Shown here: positions 26,736-35,129 of the stretch, piece by piece
How positions within the stretch are numbered: position 1 is the stretch's first letter
Layout: every line of letters starts with the position of its first letter
NCBI GenBank assembly: GCA_034421575.1
Contig: DAOUKG010000060.1
Location: 90,803-154,802, forward strand
DNA from: VXLM01 sp034421575
GTDB lineage: Bacteria > Chloroflexota > Dehalococcoidia > Lucifugimonadales > VXLM01
Length of the DNA stretch: 64,000 nucleotides
Direction: 5' to 3'
Translations under genes and position numbers: made by a program
The notes under the pieces: model-generated
What the model saw: the letters and a program-made list of their open reading frames with translations, nothing else
Told to the model about the DNA's origin: nothing
The model's database searches: none

Positions 26736-27148
26736 TGGACGTGGGCACGGAACTGCGGTCGATAACCCGCCTCGTCGAGCAGGACGACATTTCCGCCTAT
26801 GCGGAGGCGTCGGGGGACTTCAACCCGATTCATCTCGACGTGGAGTTTGCGAAGACGACGCGGTTCGGCGGCACGATAGCTCACGGGATGATGATCGCCG
26901 CGATGCTCTCGGAGCTCATGGCGGCTAACTTCGGAATCGACTGGGCAAGATCGGGACAGGTGAAGATACGTTTTCGTTCCCCGGTTAAGCCGGGCGAAAC
27001 GGTGACCGCGCACGGAAAGGTGTCGCGTGTCCGCGAGGAGGCGGAGGGGAGCAGGGTAACGTGCTCGGTCGGCATAACGACGGATAAGGACGAGGAGGCC
27101 ATCACGGGAAACGCGACGGTGGTCGTCTCCAAGTGCAGCGAGAAATAG
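26732..27148 (+). CDS. MaoC-family (R)-specific enoyl hydratase/dehydratase
   Basis: A 138-residue hotdog protein with the hydratase-2 motif YAEASGDFNPIHLD (catalytic Asp and His) and FGGTIAHGMMIAAML. It likely forms the active half of a heterodimer with the preceding protein and performs the dehydration step of fatty-acid elongation in place of FabZ, as HadB does in HadAB; this is inferred from the neighbouring plsX, fabG and fabL. ATG overlaps the upstream stop (ATGA). Confidence 0.82.
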   Translation: MMDVGTELRSITRLVEQDDISAYAEASGDFNPIHLDVEFAKTTRFGGTIAHGMMIAAMLSELMAANFGIDWARSGQVKIRFRSPVKPGETVTAHGKVSRVREEAEGSRVTCSVGITTDKDEEAITGNATVVVSKCSEK

Positions 27149-27163
27149 AAATAGAGGCAAGCA

Positions 27164-28189
27164 TTGACACAATCAAACAACATGGTCCGAATCGCGGTGG
27201 ACGCCATGGGCGGCGATCATGCGCCGACGGAGGTGGTTGCCGGAGCGATCGAGGCCGCAAAGCAGGGTGATGTACAGATTGGACTCGTGGGCGATCCGCA
27301 GGTCCTTCAGGCTGAGCTGTCGAAACATGACATCAGCAGGCTGCCCATCATGCCGGTGCCGTCCGATGGCGTGATCTCCGAGGGCGATCAGCCCGCTCTG
27401 GCGCTACGCCAGAAGCCGAAGGCATCGATCGTGGTGGCCACGGGCCTCGTAAGGAAGGGCATGGCCGACGGAGCCGTGACGATGGGTTCGACAGGGGCCG
27501 CCATGGCCACGGCTGCGGTCGTCCTGGGCATGATGGAGGGGATTGAGCGTCCTGCCCTTGGCGGACCGGTAATAGGGTTTGCTCCTAAGACCTCCATCAT
27601 CGATGTCGGCACCAATGTCGATTGTCGTCCGTCTCAGCTGCTGAGCTTCGCGGTCATCGGCGATATGTGGGCGCGCACCTTTTGGGATGTTGAGAGACCG
27701 CGAGTCGGTCTCCTGAGTGTTGGGGCAGAGTTCGGCAAGGGAAACCGGCAGGTGCGTGAAACGTCGGAACTGCTTGTCAAGAGCGGGCTGAACTTCGTCG
27801 GCAACGTCGAGCCGAACGAGATGGTCCAAGGCGAAGTCGACGTAGTTGTCGCGGACGGTTTCGTCGGCAACGTCGTGATGAAGCTGACCGAGGGAATCGG
27901 TCAAGCGGCCACCGATCTGGTTCGGGAGCGTTTATCAGGCACGATGCCGGAGGACGAAATCGAGTCGTTGACTCAGGAACTGTTCGAGAAGACGAACGTC
28001 GTCAATACGCACGGGGGTGGGCCCTTGCTCGGCGTCAAGGGCGTGAGTGTCATCGGACACGGTCGAGGGAAGCGCGAGGAAGTCAAGCGCGCGATTGAGC
28101 AAGCGAAGAACTGGCATCGGCTTGGTATTATCGCCGAGTTGAGCGACGCGCTTACGGAAGTGCGCAGCAGGGCCGGCGTAGAAGAATAA
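27164..28189 (+). CDS. plsX: Phosphate acyltransferase
   Basis: PlsX makes acyl-phosphate from acyl-ACP for the first step of phospholipid synthesis. The 341-residue protein opens with IAVDAMGGDHAPTEVV and has SDGVISEGDQPALALRQK, MGSTGAAMATAA and the C-terminal GGGPLLGVKGVSVIGHG. TTG 27164 is preferred because AGAGG lies 8 bases upstream; ATG 27182 would remove six residues. plsX adjacent to fab genes is a classical arrangement. Confidence 0.94.
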   Translation: MTQSNNMVRIAVDAMGGDHAPTEVVAGAIEAAKQGDVQIGLVGDPQVLQAELSKHDISRLPIMPVPSDGVISEGDQPALALRQKPKASIVVATGLVRKGMADGAVTMGSTGAAMATAAVVLGMMEGIERPALGGPVIGFAPKTSIIDVGTNVDCRPSQLLSFAVIGDMWARTFWDVERPRVGLLSVGAEFGKGNRQVRETSELLVKSGLNFVGNVEPNEMVQGEVDVVVADGFVGNVVMKLTEGIGQAATDLVRERLSGTMPEDEIESLTQELFEKTNVVNTHGGGPLLGVKGVSVIGHGRGKREEVKRAIEQAKNWHRLGIIAELSDALTEVRSRAGVEE

Positions 28190-28214
28190 CGGGACCGAAC
28201 GTAACGGAGGACAA

Positions 28215-28967
28215 GTGAAGACGAACGAGCTTGAAGGCAAGAACGCCCTCGTGACCGGCGCGTCGAAGGGGATAGGACGGCAGATCGCCATTCGGCTGGC
28301 CGAGAAGGGCGCGAAGGTCGCGATCAACTACAACTCCTCGCCGGACGCTGCAAGTGAAGTCGTTGAGACGATCACGGGTGAAGGCGGGGAGGCGTTTGCG
28401 GTGCAGGCGGACGTTTCCGACGTCGATCAGGTAAAGGAGATGTTCAAGCAGGTGGAAGGGCAGTGGGGCAACGTTGATATTCTGGTGAACAACGCGGGAA
28501 TCATCGACGACCGGCACCTCATACGGATGTCGGACGATTCGTGGCACCGGGTCATTGACGTGAATCTGAACGGTACTTTCTACTGCACGCGCGCGGCCAT
28601 CAGGAAGATGATGTCCAAGCGTTGGGGACGGGTCATCAACATCGGATCAATTGTCGGCCTTCGGGGGAACCCGACCCAGACGAACTACACGGCTTCGAAG
28701 GCTGCGGTGATCGGCTTCACCAAGGCCCTGTCCAAGGAGGTCGCGATTCGCAACGTGACCGCGAACGTGGTCACGCCGGGCTACTTCGAGACTGAGACCA
28801 CTTCCGTCCTCACCGAGGAGATGAAGGATTACTGGAAGGAGCGCACGCCAATGGGCCGATTCGGAGAACTGGACGACGTGGCGCACGTCGCAGCGTTCCT
28901 CGCCCTGCCGAGCTCCAAGTACATCACCGGGCAGGTGATCTCGGTGGACGGCGGGCTGGCCGTCTAG
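28215..28967 (+). CDS. fabG: 3-oxoacyl-ACP reductase
   Basis: A 250-residue SDR with TGASKGIGRQIA (cofactor loop), NNAGI, catalytic Ser in INIGSIVGL and the YTASK Tyr/Lys pair; it ends GQVISVDGGLAV. It reduces 3-oxoacyl-ACP with NADPH in the elongation cycle. GTG 28215 follows GGAGGACAA. The operon position between plsX and fabL supports FabG over a generic SDR. Confidence 0.92.
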   Translation: MKTNELEGKNALVTGASKGIGRQIAIRLAEKGAKVAINYNSSPDAASEVVETITGEGGEAFAVQADVSDVDQVKEMFKQVEGQWGNVDILVNNAGIIDDRHLIRMSDDSWHRVIDVNLNGTFYCTRAAIRKMMSKRWGRVINIGSIVGLRGNPTQTNYTASKAAVIGFTKALSKEVAIRNVTANVVTPGYFETETTSVLTEEMKDYWKERTPMGRFGELDDVAHVAAFLALPSSKYITGQVISVDGGLAV

Positions 28968-28974
28968 GCGCGTC

Positions 28975-29736
28975 ATGAATTCCGGCAAGGAGTTTGCGGG
29001 CAAGGTCGTGCTCGTTACGGGCGCGTCGCGTGGGATCGGCAAGGCGATCGCGTTGCACTTCGCGCGTCGAGGCGCAGACATTGCGTTCAACTACCTCAGG
29101 AGTCACACATCCGCGAATGCCGCGCAACGGGAGATTGAGGCGCTCGGCGTCCGCTGCGTGAAGGCCCGCGCGCACCTGGGCGACACCGAAAAGCTGCGGG
29201 GCTTCTTCCAGACTGTGGAGTCCGAGTACGGCAGGCTCGACGTTTTGGTAAACAATGCTGCTTCCGGTGTTAACGTCGCGGCAGACGAGCTTGAGGACAA
29301 GCACTGGAACTGGACGATGGACATCAACGCCAAGGCGGCTTGGCTCTGCTCCATCGAGGCGTCTCGCCTCATGCCGGACGGAGGCCACATCGTGAACATC
29401 ACGAGCGAGGGTTCGCGCAACGTGCTCCCCAACTACTTCGCGGTCGGCACGTCCAAGGCGGCGTTGGAGGCGATCACGCGGTACCTGGCTGTCGAACTCG
29501 CGCCCAGGGGAATCTCGGTGAACGCCGTTTCAGGCGGCTACGTCGACACGGACGCGCTCAGCGCCTTCAAGGAAAAGGACAGGATGCTGGCGGAGGGCGA
29601 GAAGACCCTTACGGGGCGAATGGTCACCGTCGAAGATATCGCCAATGCCGTGGGGTTCCTGTGCTCCCCTGATGCGGAGATGATCCGGGGGCAGATACTG
29701 CTGGTCGACGGGGGCGCGACGCTGCGGGCGGGCTAG
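28975..29736 (+). CDS. fabL: Enoyl-ACP reductase III
   Basis: An SDR that carries the YX6K arrangement of FabL (Tyr154, Lys161 in NYFAVGTSK) instead of YX3K. Other FabL-like blocks are NNAASGV, HWNWTMDINAKA, TRYLAVELAPRGI, NAVSGGYVDTDALSAF and GRMVTVEDI. It would carry out the final reduction of the fatty-acid cycle. 253 residues; starts 7 bases after fabG. Its TAG stop shares CTAG with the stop of convergent gcvPB. Confidence 0.87.
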   Translation: MNSGKEFAGKVVLVTGASRGIGKAIALHFARRGADIAFNYLRSHTSANAAQREIEALGVRCVKARAHLGDTEKLRGFFQTVESEYGRLDVLVNNAASGVNVAADELEDKHWNWTMDINAKAAWLCSIEASRLMPDGGHIVNITSEGSRNVLPNYFAVGTSKAALEAITRYLAVELAPRGISVNAVSGGYVDTDALSAFKEKDRMLAEGEKTLTGRMVTVEDIANAVGFLCSPDAEMIRGQILLVDGGATLRAG

Positions 29737-31220
29737 TCGCTGCTCCAGCGCAACACGGGCCTGCGAGCGGCGAGGGCCTCGTCTAGCCGGGTGTTTGGCG
29801 TGTTGTGTGGGGCGTTGAGCAGCAGGTCGGGACTCTCCTCGGCCTCACCGGCGATCAGCTTCATGACCTCGATGAACTCGTCGAGCGTCTCCTTGCTCTC
29901 CGTTTCCGTCGGCTCTATGAGGAGCGACTCTTCGACCACGTCGGGAAGCGGGAAGTACATCGTCGGCGGATGGATGCCGTAGTCGATCAGGCGCTTGCAC
30001 ACGTCCTTGCCGCTGATGCCGAAACTGTCCTTCAGGTTCTTGGCCGAGAAGACCACCTCGTGCTTGCAATGGCGGTCCTGCGGGAGATCGAAAGTCCCTC
30101 GCAGTTGGCTGAGGATGTAGTTGGCGTTGATGACCGCGTCCTCGCTCACCTGCGCTATGCCGACGTCGCCAAGCGTGCGTATGTAGGCGTACGCGCGAAC
30201 GAGAGCGCCGAAGTTCCCCTGGAAGGGACCGAGCCTCCCGATGGACTGCGGCGGAGTGGAGAGCAAGAACCGTTCCCCGTCATCGTCTTCCACGCGGGTG
30301 ACGTGCGGTTCCGGGAGGAACGGGAGCAGCCGTTCGCTGACGATGACGGAGCCTGCTCCGGGTCCGCCTCCGCCGTGCGGCTGGGTGAAGGTCTTATGGA
30401 GGTTGGAGTGGACGACGTCGAAACCAAGCTCGCCGAGCTTTACCTTGCCGAGGAGGGCGTTGAGGTTCGCGCCGTCGCCGTACATGATGCCTCCGGCGTC
30501 GCGGACGATCTTGATGACTTCGGACAGGTTGGTGTCGAAGATTCCCAGCGTGCTGGGCTGGGTCAGCATGAATCCGGCCAGATCGTCACCGACCGCGGCT
30601 TCCAGCGCTTCAAGGTCTGTGTTGCCCTCGTCGTTGGTCGGCAGCGACACGACGTGGAATCCGGCAACGACCGCAGACGCGGGGTTGGTGCCGTGGGCGC
30701 TGTCTGGAATCAGTACCTTCTTGCGCTTGTCGTCGCCTCTTGAGAGGTGATACGCCCGTGCCATGAGCATCCCGGCGAACTCGCTCTCGGCTCCGGCCTT
30801 GGGCGAGACGCTCGCTCCGGCCATCCCCATTATCTCGGTCAGTATCTCCTGAAGGTGCCAAATAAGCTTGAGAGCGCCCTGGACGGTAGGTTCGGGCTGG
30901 AACGGGTGAATTTCCGAGAGTCCCGGCAGCGCGGCCATTTCGTCATTGATCTTCGGGTTGTACTTCATCGTACAACTGCCAAGTGGGTAGAAGTTGTGGT
31001 CGATGGAGAAATTGAAGTGACTCAGTTGAGAGAAATAGCGGACGATCTCGCTCTCGGAGACCTCCGGCATCTCGAGGCTGTCGCGCAGGAGGGCGGCATC
31101 CGGAAGTTCCGACTCAGGCACGTCCAGCGCCGTAAGGCTCGCGCCCAAGCGGCCGGGAGCACTGCGGTCCATGAGGAGCTTGCGGTTGTGATTTTCCAAC
31201 CAGCGCTCTGGGGTTGTCAT
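29733..31220 (-). CDS. gcvPB: Glycine dehydrogenase (decarboxylating) subunit 2
   Basis: C-terminal half of the P-protein, which decarboxylates glycine with PLP. The PLP-lysine region is NLHKTFTQPHGGGGPGAG; FYPLGSCTMKYNPKIN and LIPDSAHGTNPASA are further signatures. 495 residues, standard for the split enzyme. It overlaps gcvPA by four bases (ATGA) and is the last gene of the operon. Confidence 0.96.
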   Translation of the reverse strand: MTTPERWLENHNRKLLMDRSAPGRLGASLTALDVPESELPDAALLRDSLEMPEVSESEIVRYFSQLSHFNFSIDHNFYPLGSCTMKYNPKINDEMAALPGLSEIHPFQPEPTVQGALKLIWHLQEILTEIMGMAGASVSPKAGAESEFAGMLMARAYHLSRGDDKRKKVLIPDSAHGTNPASAVVAGFHVVSLPTNDEGNTDLEALEAAVGDDLAGFMLTQPSTLGIFDTNLSEVIKIVRDAGGIMYGDGANLNALLGKVKLGELGFDVVHSNLHKTFTQPHGGGGPGAGSVIVSERLLPFLPEPHVTRVEDDDGERFLLSTPPQSIGRLGPFQGNFGALVRAYAYIRTLGDVGIAQVSEDAVINANYILSQLRGTFDLPQDRHCKHEVVFSAKNLKDSFGISGKDVCKRLIDYGIHPPTMYFPLPDVVEESLLIEPTETESKETLDEFIEVMKLIAGEAEESPDLLLNAPHNTPNTRLDEALAARRPVLRWSSD

Positions 31221-32557
31221 GATGCCTCGGCTCCGATCTCGGCCAGCGCGGCGACCAGAGACTCGATCTCATCGCGAGTGTTCAGGTCCGTGCAGCAGAG
31301 GAGCATTCCGTTCTCGATCTGGTCGCTCACGTCGAGGCCGCCGATGATCTTGTAGTCGAGCAGCCTTCGATTGACCTCGGTCGGCGGCAGAGGACACCGG
31401 ACGACGAACTCGCGGAAGAACGTGCCTTGGATGGGCAGTGAGTAGCCGGGAATGTCCTCAATGAGCGATGCCAGGTAATGGGCCTTGTGGTAGCAGAGTT
31501 CCGCCGTATGACGTAGTCCCTGCTTGCCCTGCGCCGCCATGTAGACGGCGGACATGAGGGCGATCAGTCCGACGGAAGTGCAGATATTCGAGGTCGCGCG
31601 CTCGCGTCGGATGTGCTGCTCGCGGGTCTGGAGGGTGAGTACGTAGCCGGTGCGTCCCTCCGTGTCCACGGTCTGGCCGACGATGCGTCCCGGAAGCTGT
31701 CGCAGGAATTCTCTCCCGCCCTTGCAGGCGAGGACCCCGACGTAGGGCCCGCCGTAGGACGGGGAGACGCCGAGCGTCTGCGCCTCAGCCACGACGATAT
31801 CGGCGTCGTAGCTGCCGGGGGGCTTGAACATGCCCAGCGACGCGAGATCGACGGAGACGATGAGGAGTGCGCTCTTCTCGTGAACGCGGGCAGCCATCGC
31901 CTCCAAGTCTTGGAGGTAGCCGAAGAAGTTTGGCTGTTGGACGACCACGCAGGCCGCATCGTCGGGCAGGTCGTCGCCTGTGCTCAACACGTCGACTTCG
32001 AGGTCGTCATGTCCTTGCGTGTAGGTGCGAACGACCGATTGGTAGTTGGGGGAGACCGTGTCTGCGAGGACGATCCGCTGTCGTTTGGTGATACGGGCGG
32101 CCATCATGGCAGCCTCGGCGAGGGACGTAGCGCCCTCGTACATACCGGCGTTGGCGACTTCCATGCCGGTCAGCTGGCAGATCAGCGTCTGGAACTCGTA
32201 GTGGGCCTGGAGCGTACCCTGGGATACTTCAGGCTGGTATGGCGTGTAGGAGGTGAGGAACTCGCCGCGAAATGCCAACGCGCGAACGATGGCCGGTATG
32301 TGGTGCCGGTACGAACCGGCGCCGAGGAAGCAGGAGTAGTCGCCCGGCGTGGCGTTCTGTGACGCCAGTTCGCCGAGTTCCTGCCGAAGCTCGAACTCGG
32401 ACAGAGGCGCGGGAATGTCGAGTTCCGGGAACCTGTACTCCTCCGGGATGTCTTCGAAGAGTTCGGCGGCTGACTCTACGCCTATCGCCGCCAGCATAGC
32501 CTCCCGGTCGGGGTCGGTATTCGGCGAGTAGTGAGACGTGGCAGCAGCGTGTTGCAT
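31217..32557 (-). CDS. gcvPA: Glycine dehydrogenase (decarboxylating) subunit 1
   Basis: N-terminal half of the split P-protein, 446 residues. Family blocks are YSPNTDPDREAMLAAIG, FLGAGSYRHHIPAIV, TSYTPYQPEVSQGTLQAHYE and EAQTLGVSPSYGGPYVG. The start follows the 59-bp gap after gcvH; no good ribosome site is visible, so a slightly later start is possible. Confidence 0.95.
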   Translation of the reverse strand: MQHAAATSHYSPNTDPDREAMLAAIGVESAAELFEDIPEEYRFPELDIPAPLSEFELRQELGELASQNATPGDYSCFLGAGSYRHHIPAIVRALAFRGEFLTSYTPYQPEVSQGTLQAHYEFQTLICQLTGMEVANAGMYEGATSLAEAAMMAARITKRQRIVLADTVSPNYQSVVRTYTQGHDDLEVDVLSTGDDLPDDAACVVVQQPNFFGYLQDLEAMAARVHEKSALLIVSVDLASLGMFKPPGSYDADIVVAEAQTLGVSPSYGGPYVGVLACKGGREFLRQLPGRIVGQTVDTEGRTGYVLTLQTREQHIRRERATSNICTSVGLIALMSAVYMAAQGKQGLRHTAELCYHKAHYLASLIEDIPGYSLPIQGTFFREFVVRCPLPPTEVNRRLLDYKIIGGLDVSDQIENGMLLCCTDLNTRDEIESLVAALAEIGAEAS

Positions 32558-32616
32558 ATCTTAGTTCGTGTGGGAACCCCGCGCCGGGCTAAGTATGGGA
32601 AGCCTCGAGGTCAAGG

Positions 32617-33003
32617 CTACAGAGTCCCCAGGAACTCCTCGTAGTCGGCGGCGGACATCAGGCCGTCCAGCTGCGAGGTGTCGCTGATCTCGACCCGGAT
32701 CATCCAGCCCTCGCCGTATACCGAGTCGTTCACGAGTTCTGGGGTATCTTCAAGCTCTTCATTTCGCTCCACGACCGTGCCGCTCACGGGTGAGTACAGC
32801 TCGCTGACGGCCTTGACCGACTCGATCTCCCCGAACACACCCATTGCCGTGACCTCGGTTCCGACGTCGGGAAGTTCGACGAAGACCACGTCACCAAGCT
32901 CGTCCGCAGCATACTCGGTGATGCCAACGACGACTGTCGTGTCCGACTCGACTCGGAGCCACTCGTGCTCCTTGGTGTACTTGAGGTCGTCCGGGTAGTT
33001 CAT
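32617..33003 (-). CDS. gcvH: Glycine cleavage system H protein
   Basis: Lipoyl carrier of the glycine cleavage complex, 128 residues. The lipoylated residue is Lys64 in GEIESVKAVSELYSPVSG. N-terminal YTKEHEWLRVE and the WMIRVEISD region near the C-terminus are typical. The start codon overlaps the gcvT stop (ATGA). Confidence 0.97.
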   Translation of the reverse strand: MNYPDDLKYTKEHEWLRVESDTTVVVGITEYAADELGDVVFVELPDVGTEVTAMGVFGEIESVKAVSELYSPVSGTVVERNEELEDTPELVNDSVYGEGWMIRVEISDTSQLDGLMSAADYEEFLGTL

Positions 33004-34091
33004 GATGCACTCCGCGAATAGAAGGGCAGGGGCTTAACAACCGCCTCGACGATGCGACGCCTGATTTGTATCCACAGCTTGGTGCCAAGCTCCGAAAAAT
33101 CGGTAGGAACATAGCCCAAGCCAATATTCTTGTCAAGCGTAAAGGAGATGCTCCCGCTCGTTACCTCGCCAATTTTGTTCGTGCCGTCGGTTATGTCATA
33201 CCCGTGCCTGGCGATGCCTCGCCCGACCATCTCGAAGCCGACAAGCTTGCGGTCGGTGCCCTCGTCACGGATTCTCCTCAGTGCCTCGCCCGGTATGTAG
33301 TCGTCCCTGTCGACGTCTATGAACCTGTCGATTCCCGCCTCATACGGGTTGACGGAGGTATCCATGTCGTTTCCATGAAGGAGGAAAGCGGCCTCGAGCC
33401 TGAGAAGATCGCGGGAGGCCAGGCCACACGGGGCTATGCCGCATTTGAGCAGCGAATTCCAGACGAATACGACGGTTTCGACCGAGGGCATGATCTCGTA
33501 TCCGTCCTCTCCGGTGTACCCCGTGCGTGCGACAAGGACGGCCTCTCCGTCGATATCGACGGGGGCGATTCTGAAGGGGCGGATCTTCTCCAAGGCGTCC
33601 CCGGCAATCTTCGCGAAGAGTTTCTTGACGGAGGGGCCTTGGATGGCGATCATGGCGAGCCGGTCAGAGGCGTCGTTGATCTCGACTGACCCGTCAGCAG
33701 GCGCCCATCGGTGAAGCCACGACGAGACTGCTTCTCGATTGCCCGCGTTGGGGACGTAGAGATAGCGCTCCTCTCCGAGGCGGTAGACGATGTTGTCGTC
33801 GATGATGCCCCCCTCTTCGTTGCAGGTAACGCCGTACTTGGCGCGTCCTGCTCGCAACTTGGTGACATCCGAACTGAATACCCGGCTCACGAACGTCCCG
33901 GCGCCCGGGCCGCTCACGAAGAGCCGGCCCATGTGCGATACGTCGAACATGCCCGCCCGCTCGCGGACTGCATCCACCTCTTCCAGGATGGTGGCGTACT
34001 GCACAGGCATGTCCCACCCGGAGAATGGGACCATTCGCGCGCGCATCGATACGTGGGTCTGGTGCAGCGGAGTTGTTAGCAGTTCTGACAA
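33000..34091 (-). CDS. gcvT: Aminomethyltransferase (glycine cleavage T protein)
   Basis: Transfers the methylene group from the H-protein to tetrahydrofolate. 363 residues with the N-terminal HVSMRARMVPFSGWDMPVQY, the MFDVSHMGR block and RTGYTGEDGYEI, plus the C-terminal GEVTSGSISFTLDKNIGLGYV. Begins 2 bases after the LLM oxidoreductase stop and overlaps gcvH. Confidence 0.96.
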   Translation of the reverse strand: MSELLTTPLHQTHVSMRARMVPFSGWDMPVQYATILEEVDAVRERAGMFDVSHMGRLFVSGPGAGTFVSRVFSSDVTKLRAGRAKYGVTCNEEGGIIDDNIVYRLGEERYLYVPNAGNREAVSSWLHRWAPADGSVEINDASDRLAMIAIQGPSVKKLFAKIAGDALEKIRPFRIAPVDIDGEAVLVARTGYTGEDGYEIMPSVETVVFVWNSLLKCGIAPCGLASRDLLRLEAAFLLHGNDMDTSVNPYEAGIDRFIDVDRDDYIPGEALRRIRDEGTDRKLVGFEMVGRGIARHGYDITDGTNKIGEVTSGSISFTLDKNIGLGYVPTDFSELGTKLWIQIRRRIVEAVVKPLPFYSRSAS

Positions 34092-34093
34092 TG

Positions 34094-34972
34094 CTACTCC
34101 TCGTCCAAGGCTTCCTTGAATTTTCGTATGGCTTCAATGTGGTCGGAGGGAGTCGGGAGACCTGAATTCATGGTGTTCAGAGATAAGTGCGTCACGCCCG
34201 CCGATTCCCATTCCGACACCCTGCTTTTGGCGTCGCCGAGCAACAGGTCTCTATATCCCAAGACCTTCTCGAATCCCACTGTGGAAGGGTCGCGTCCGGC
34301 GTCTCGCGCGTATGCCTTGACCCTTTCGACAGCCGAGACTGTCTCCTGTGAGGGTTCGTTGCCTCCACCGGCGATGATCCAGCCGTCGCCCATCCTGCCG
34401 ATCCGTCGCAGGACGCGGTCATGGTAGCCGCCAAACCAGATGGGGATTGACTTGCGAACGGGTAGGGGATTGATGCCGGCGTCCGTGATCGTGTGCCATC
34501 GTCCCTCGTAACTTACGAGGTCGTTTGCCCACAGTGCCCTCATCACGTCGATCTGCTCCTCGGAGCGACGGCCCCGGTTGGTGAAGTCCTCTCCCAAGGC
34601 CTCGTATTCCACGCTGTTCCAGCCGATCCCGATGCCGAGCCTGAGCCTGCCGCCGGAGAGCACGTCCACCTCCGCGGCCTGCTTTGCCACGAGGGCGGTC
34701 TGACGCTGTGGAAGTATGAGGATGCCGGTTACGAGTTCGATCTGCCGGGTAAGCCCGGCCACGTAGCCGAACAGCACGAACGGCTCGTGGAACGCGTCCT
34801 CGTGACGGTAGGGGCCTCGGAGCCAGTTGTGGGTCTCTCGATTGGCGCCGAGAACATGGTCGTAGACGAGGAGATGGTCGTATCCGAGCGCCTCGGCAGT
34901 CTGCGCGTAGTCTCGGATTATGACCGGGTCGTTGCCGATTTCAAGTTGTGGGAATACTACGCCGATTTGCAC
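34094..34972 (-). CDS. LLM-class (luciferase-like) F420-dependent oxidoreductase
   Basis: A 292-residue TIM barrel opening MQIGVVFPQLEIG, with EALGYDHLLVYDHVLG, GRLRLGIGIGWN and SIPIWFGGYHDRVL blocks typical of F420-dependent luciferase-like enzymes; the substrate cannot be inferred. It is the first gene of the transcription unit that continues into gcvT-gcvH-gcvPA-gcvPB, which may tie it to one-carbon metabolism or may be incidental. F420 rather than FMN is inferred from subgroup. Confidence 0.82.
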   Translation of the reverse strand: MQIGVVFPQLEIGNDPVIIRDYAQTAEALGYDHLLVYDHVLGANRETHNWLRGPYRHEDAFHEPFVLFGYVAGLTRQIELVTGILILPQRQTALVAKQAAEVDVLSGGRLRLGIGIGWNSVEYEALGEDFTNRGRRSEEQIDVMRALWANDLVSYEGRWHTITDAGINPLPVRKSIPIWFGGYHDRVLRRIGRMGDGWIIAGGGNEPSQETVSAVERVKAYARDAGRDPSTVGFEKVLGYRDLLLGDAKSRVSEWESAGVTHLSLNTMNSGLPTPSDHIEAIRKFKEALDEE

Positions 34973-35000
34973 GCAGGGCCACCGGATTTAGTCTCCGTCC

Positions 35001-35030
35001 ATTATACGCCAGCGGCGTATGGCACGCTAA
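35001..35030 (-). promoter_or_regulatory. Promoter with overlapping palindrome for the LLM-gcv operon
   Basis: On the minus strand TATAAT (35001-35006) follows TTAGCG (35025-35030) by 18 bases. A 7-bp inverted repeat, ATACGCC-AGC-GGCGTAT (35004-35020), overlaps the -10 and spacer and could be an operator. The leader is about 22 bases, too short for a glycine riboswitch. Confidence 0.5.
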
Positions 35031-35129
35031 TTCGGAAGGCAAATGCAGTCAGCGAGGGCAATCTGTGCCGGTGCGTGTCCATGACAGCCAGCCCGTAGGA
35101 ATCTACTCGTGGAGCAGTGAGGGCGGGTG

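Noticed and set aside
34973..35129. Glycine riboswitch upstream of the gcv operon
   Set aside because: The predicted leader is only about 22 bases and the 157-bp gap shows no tandem aptamer-like folding.
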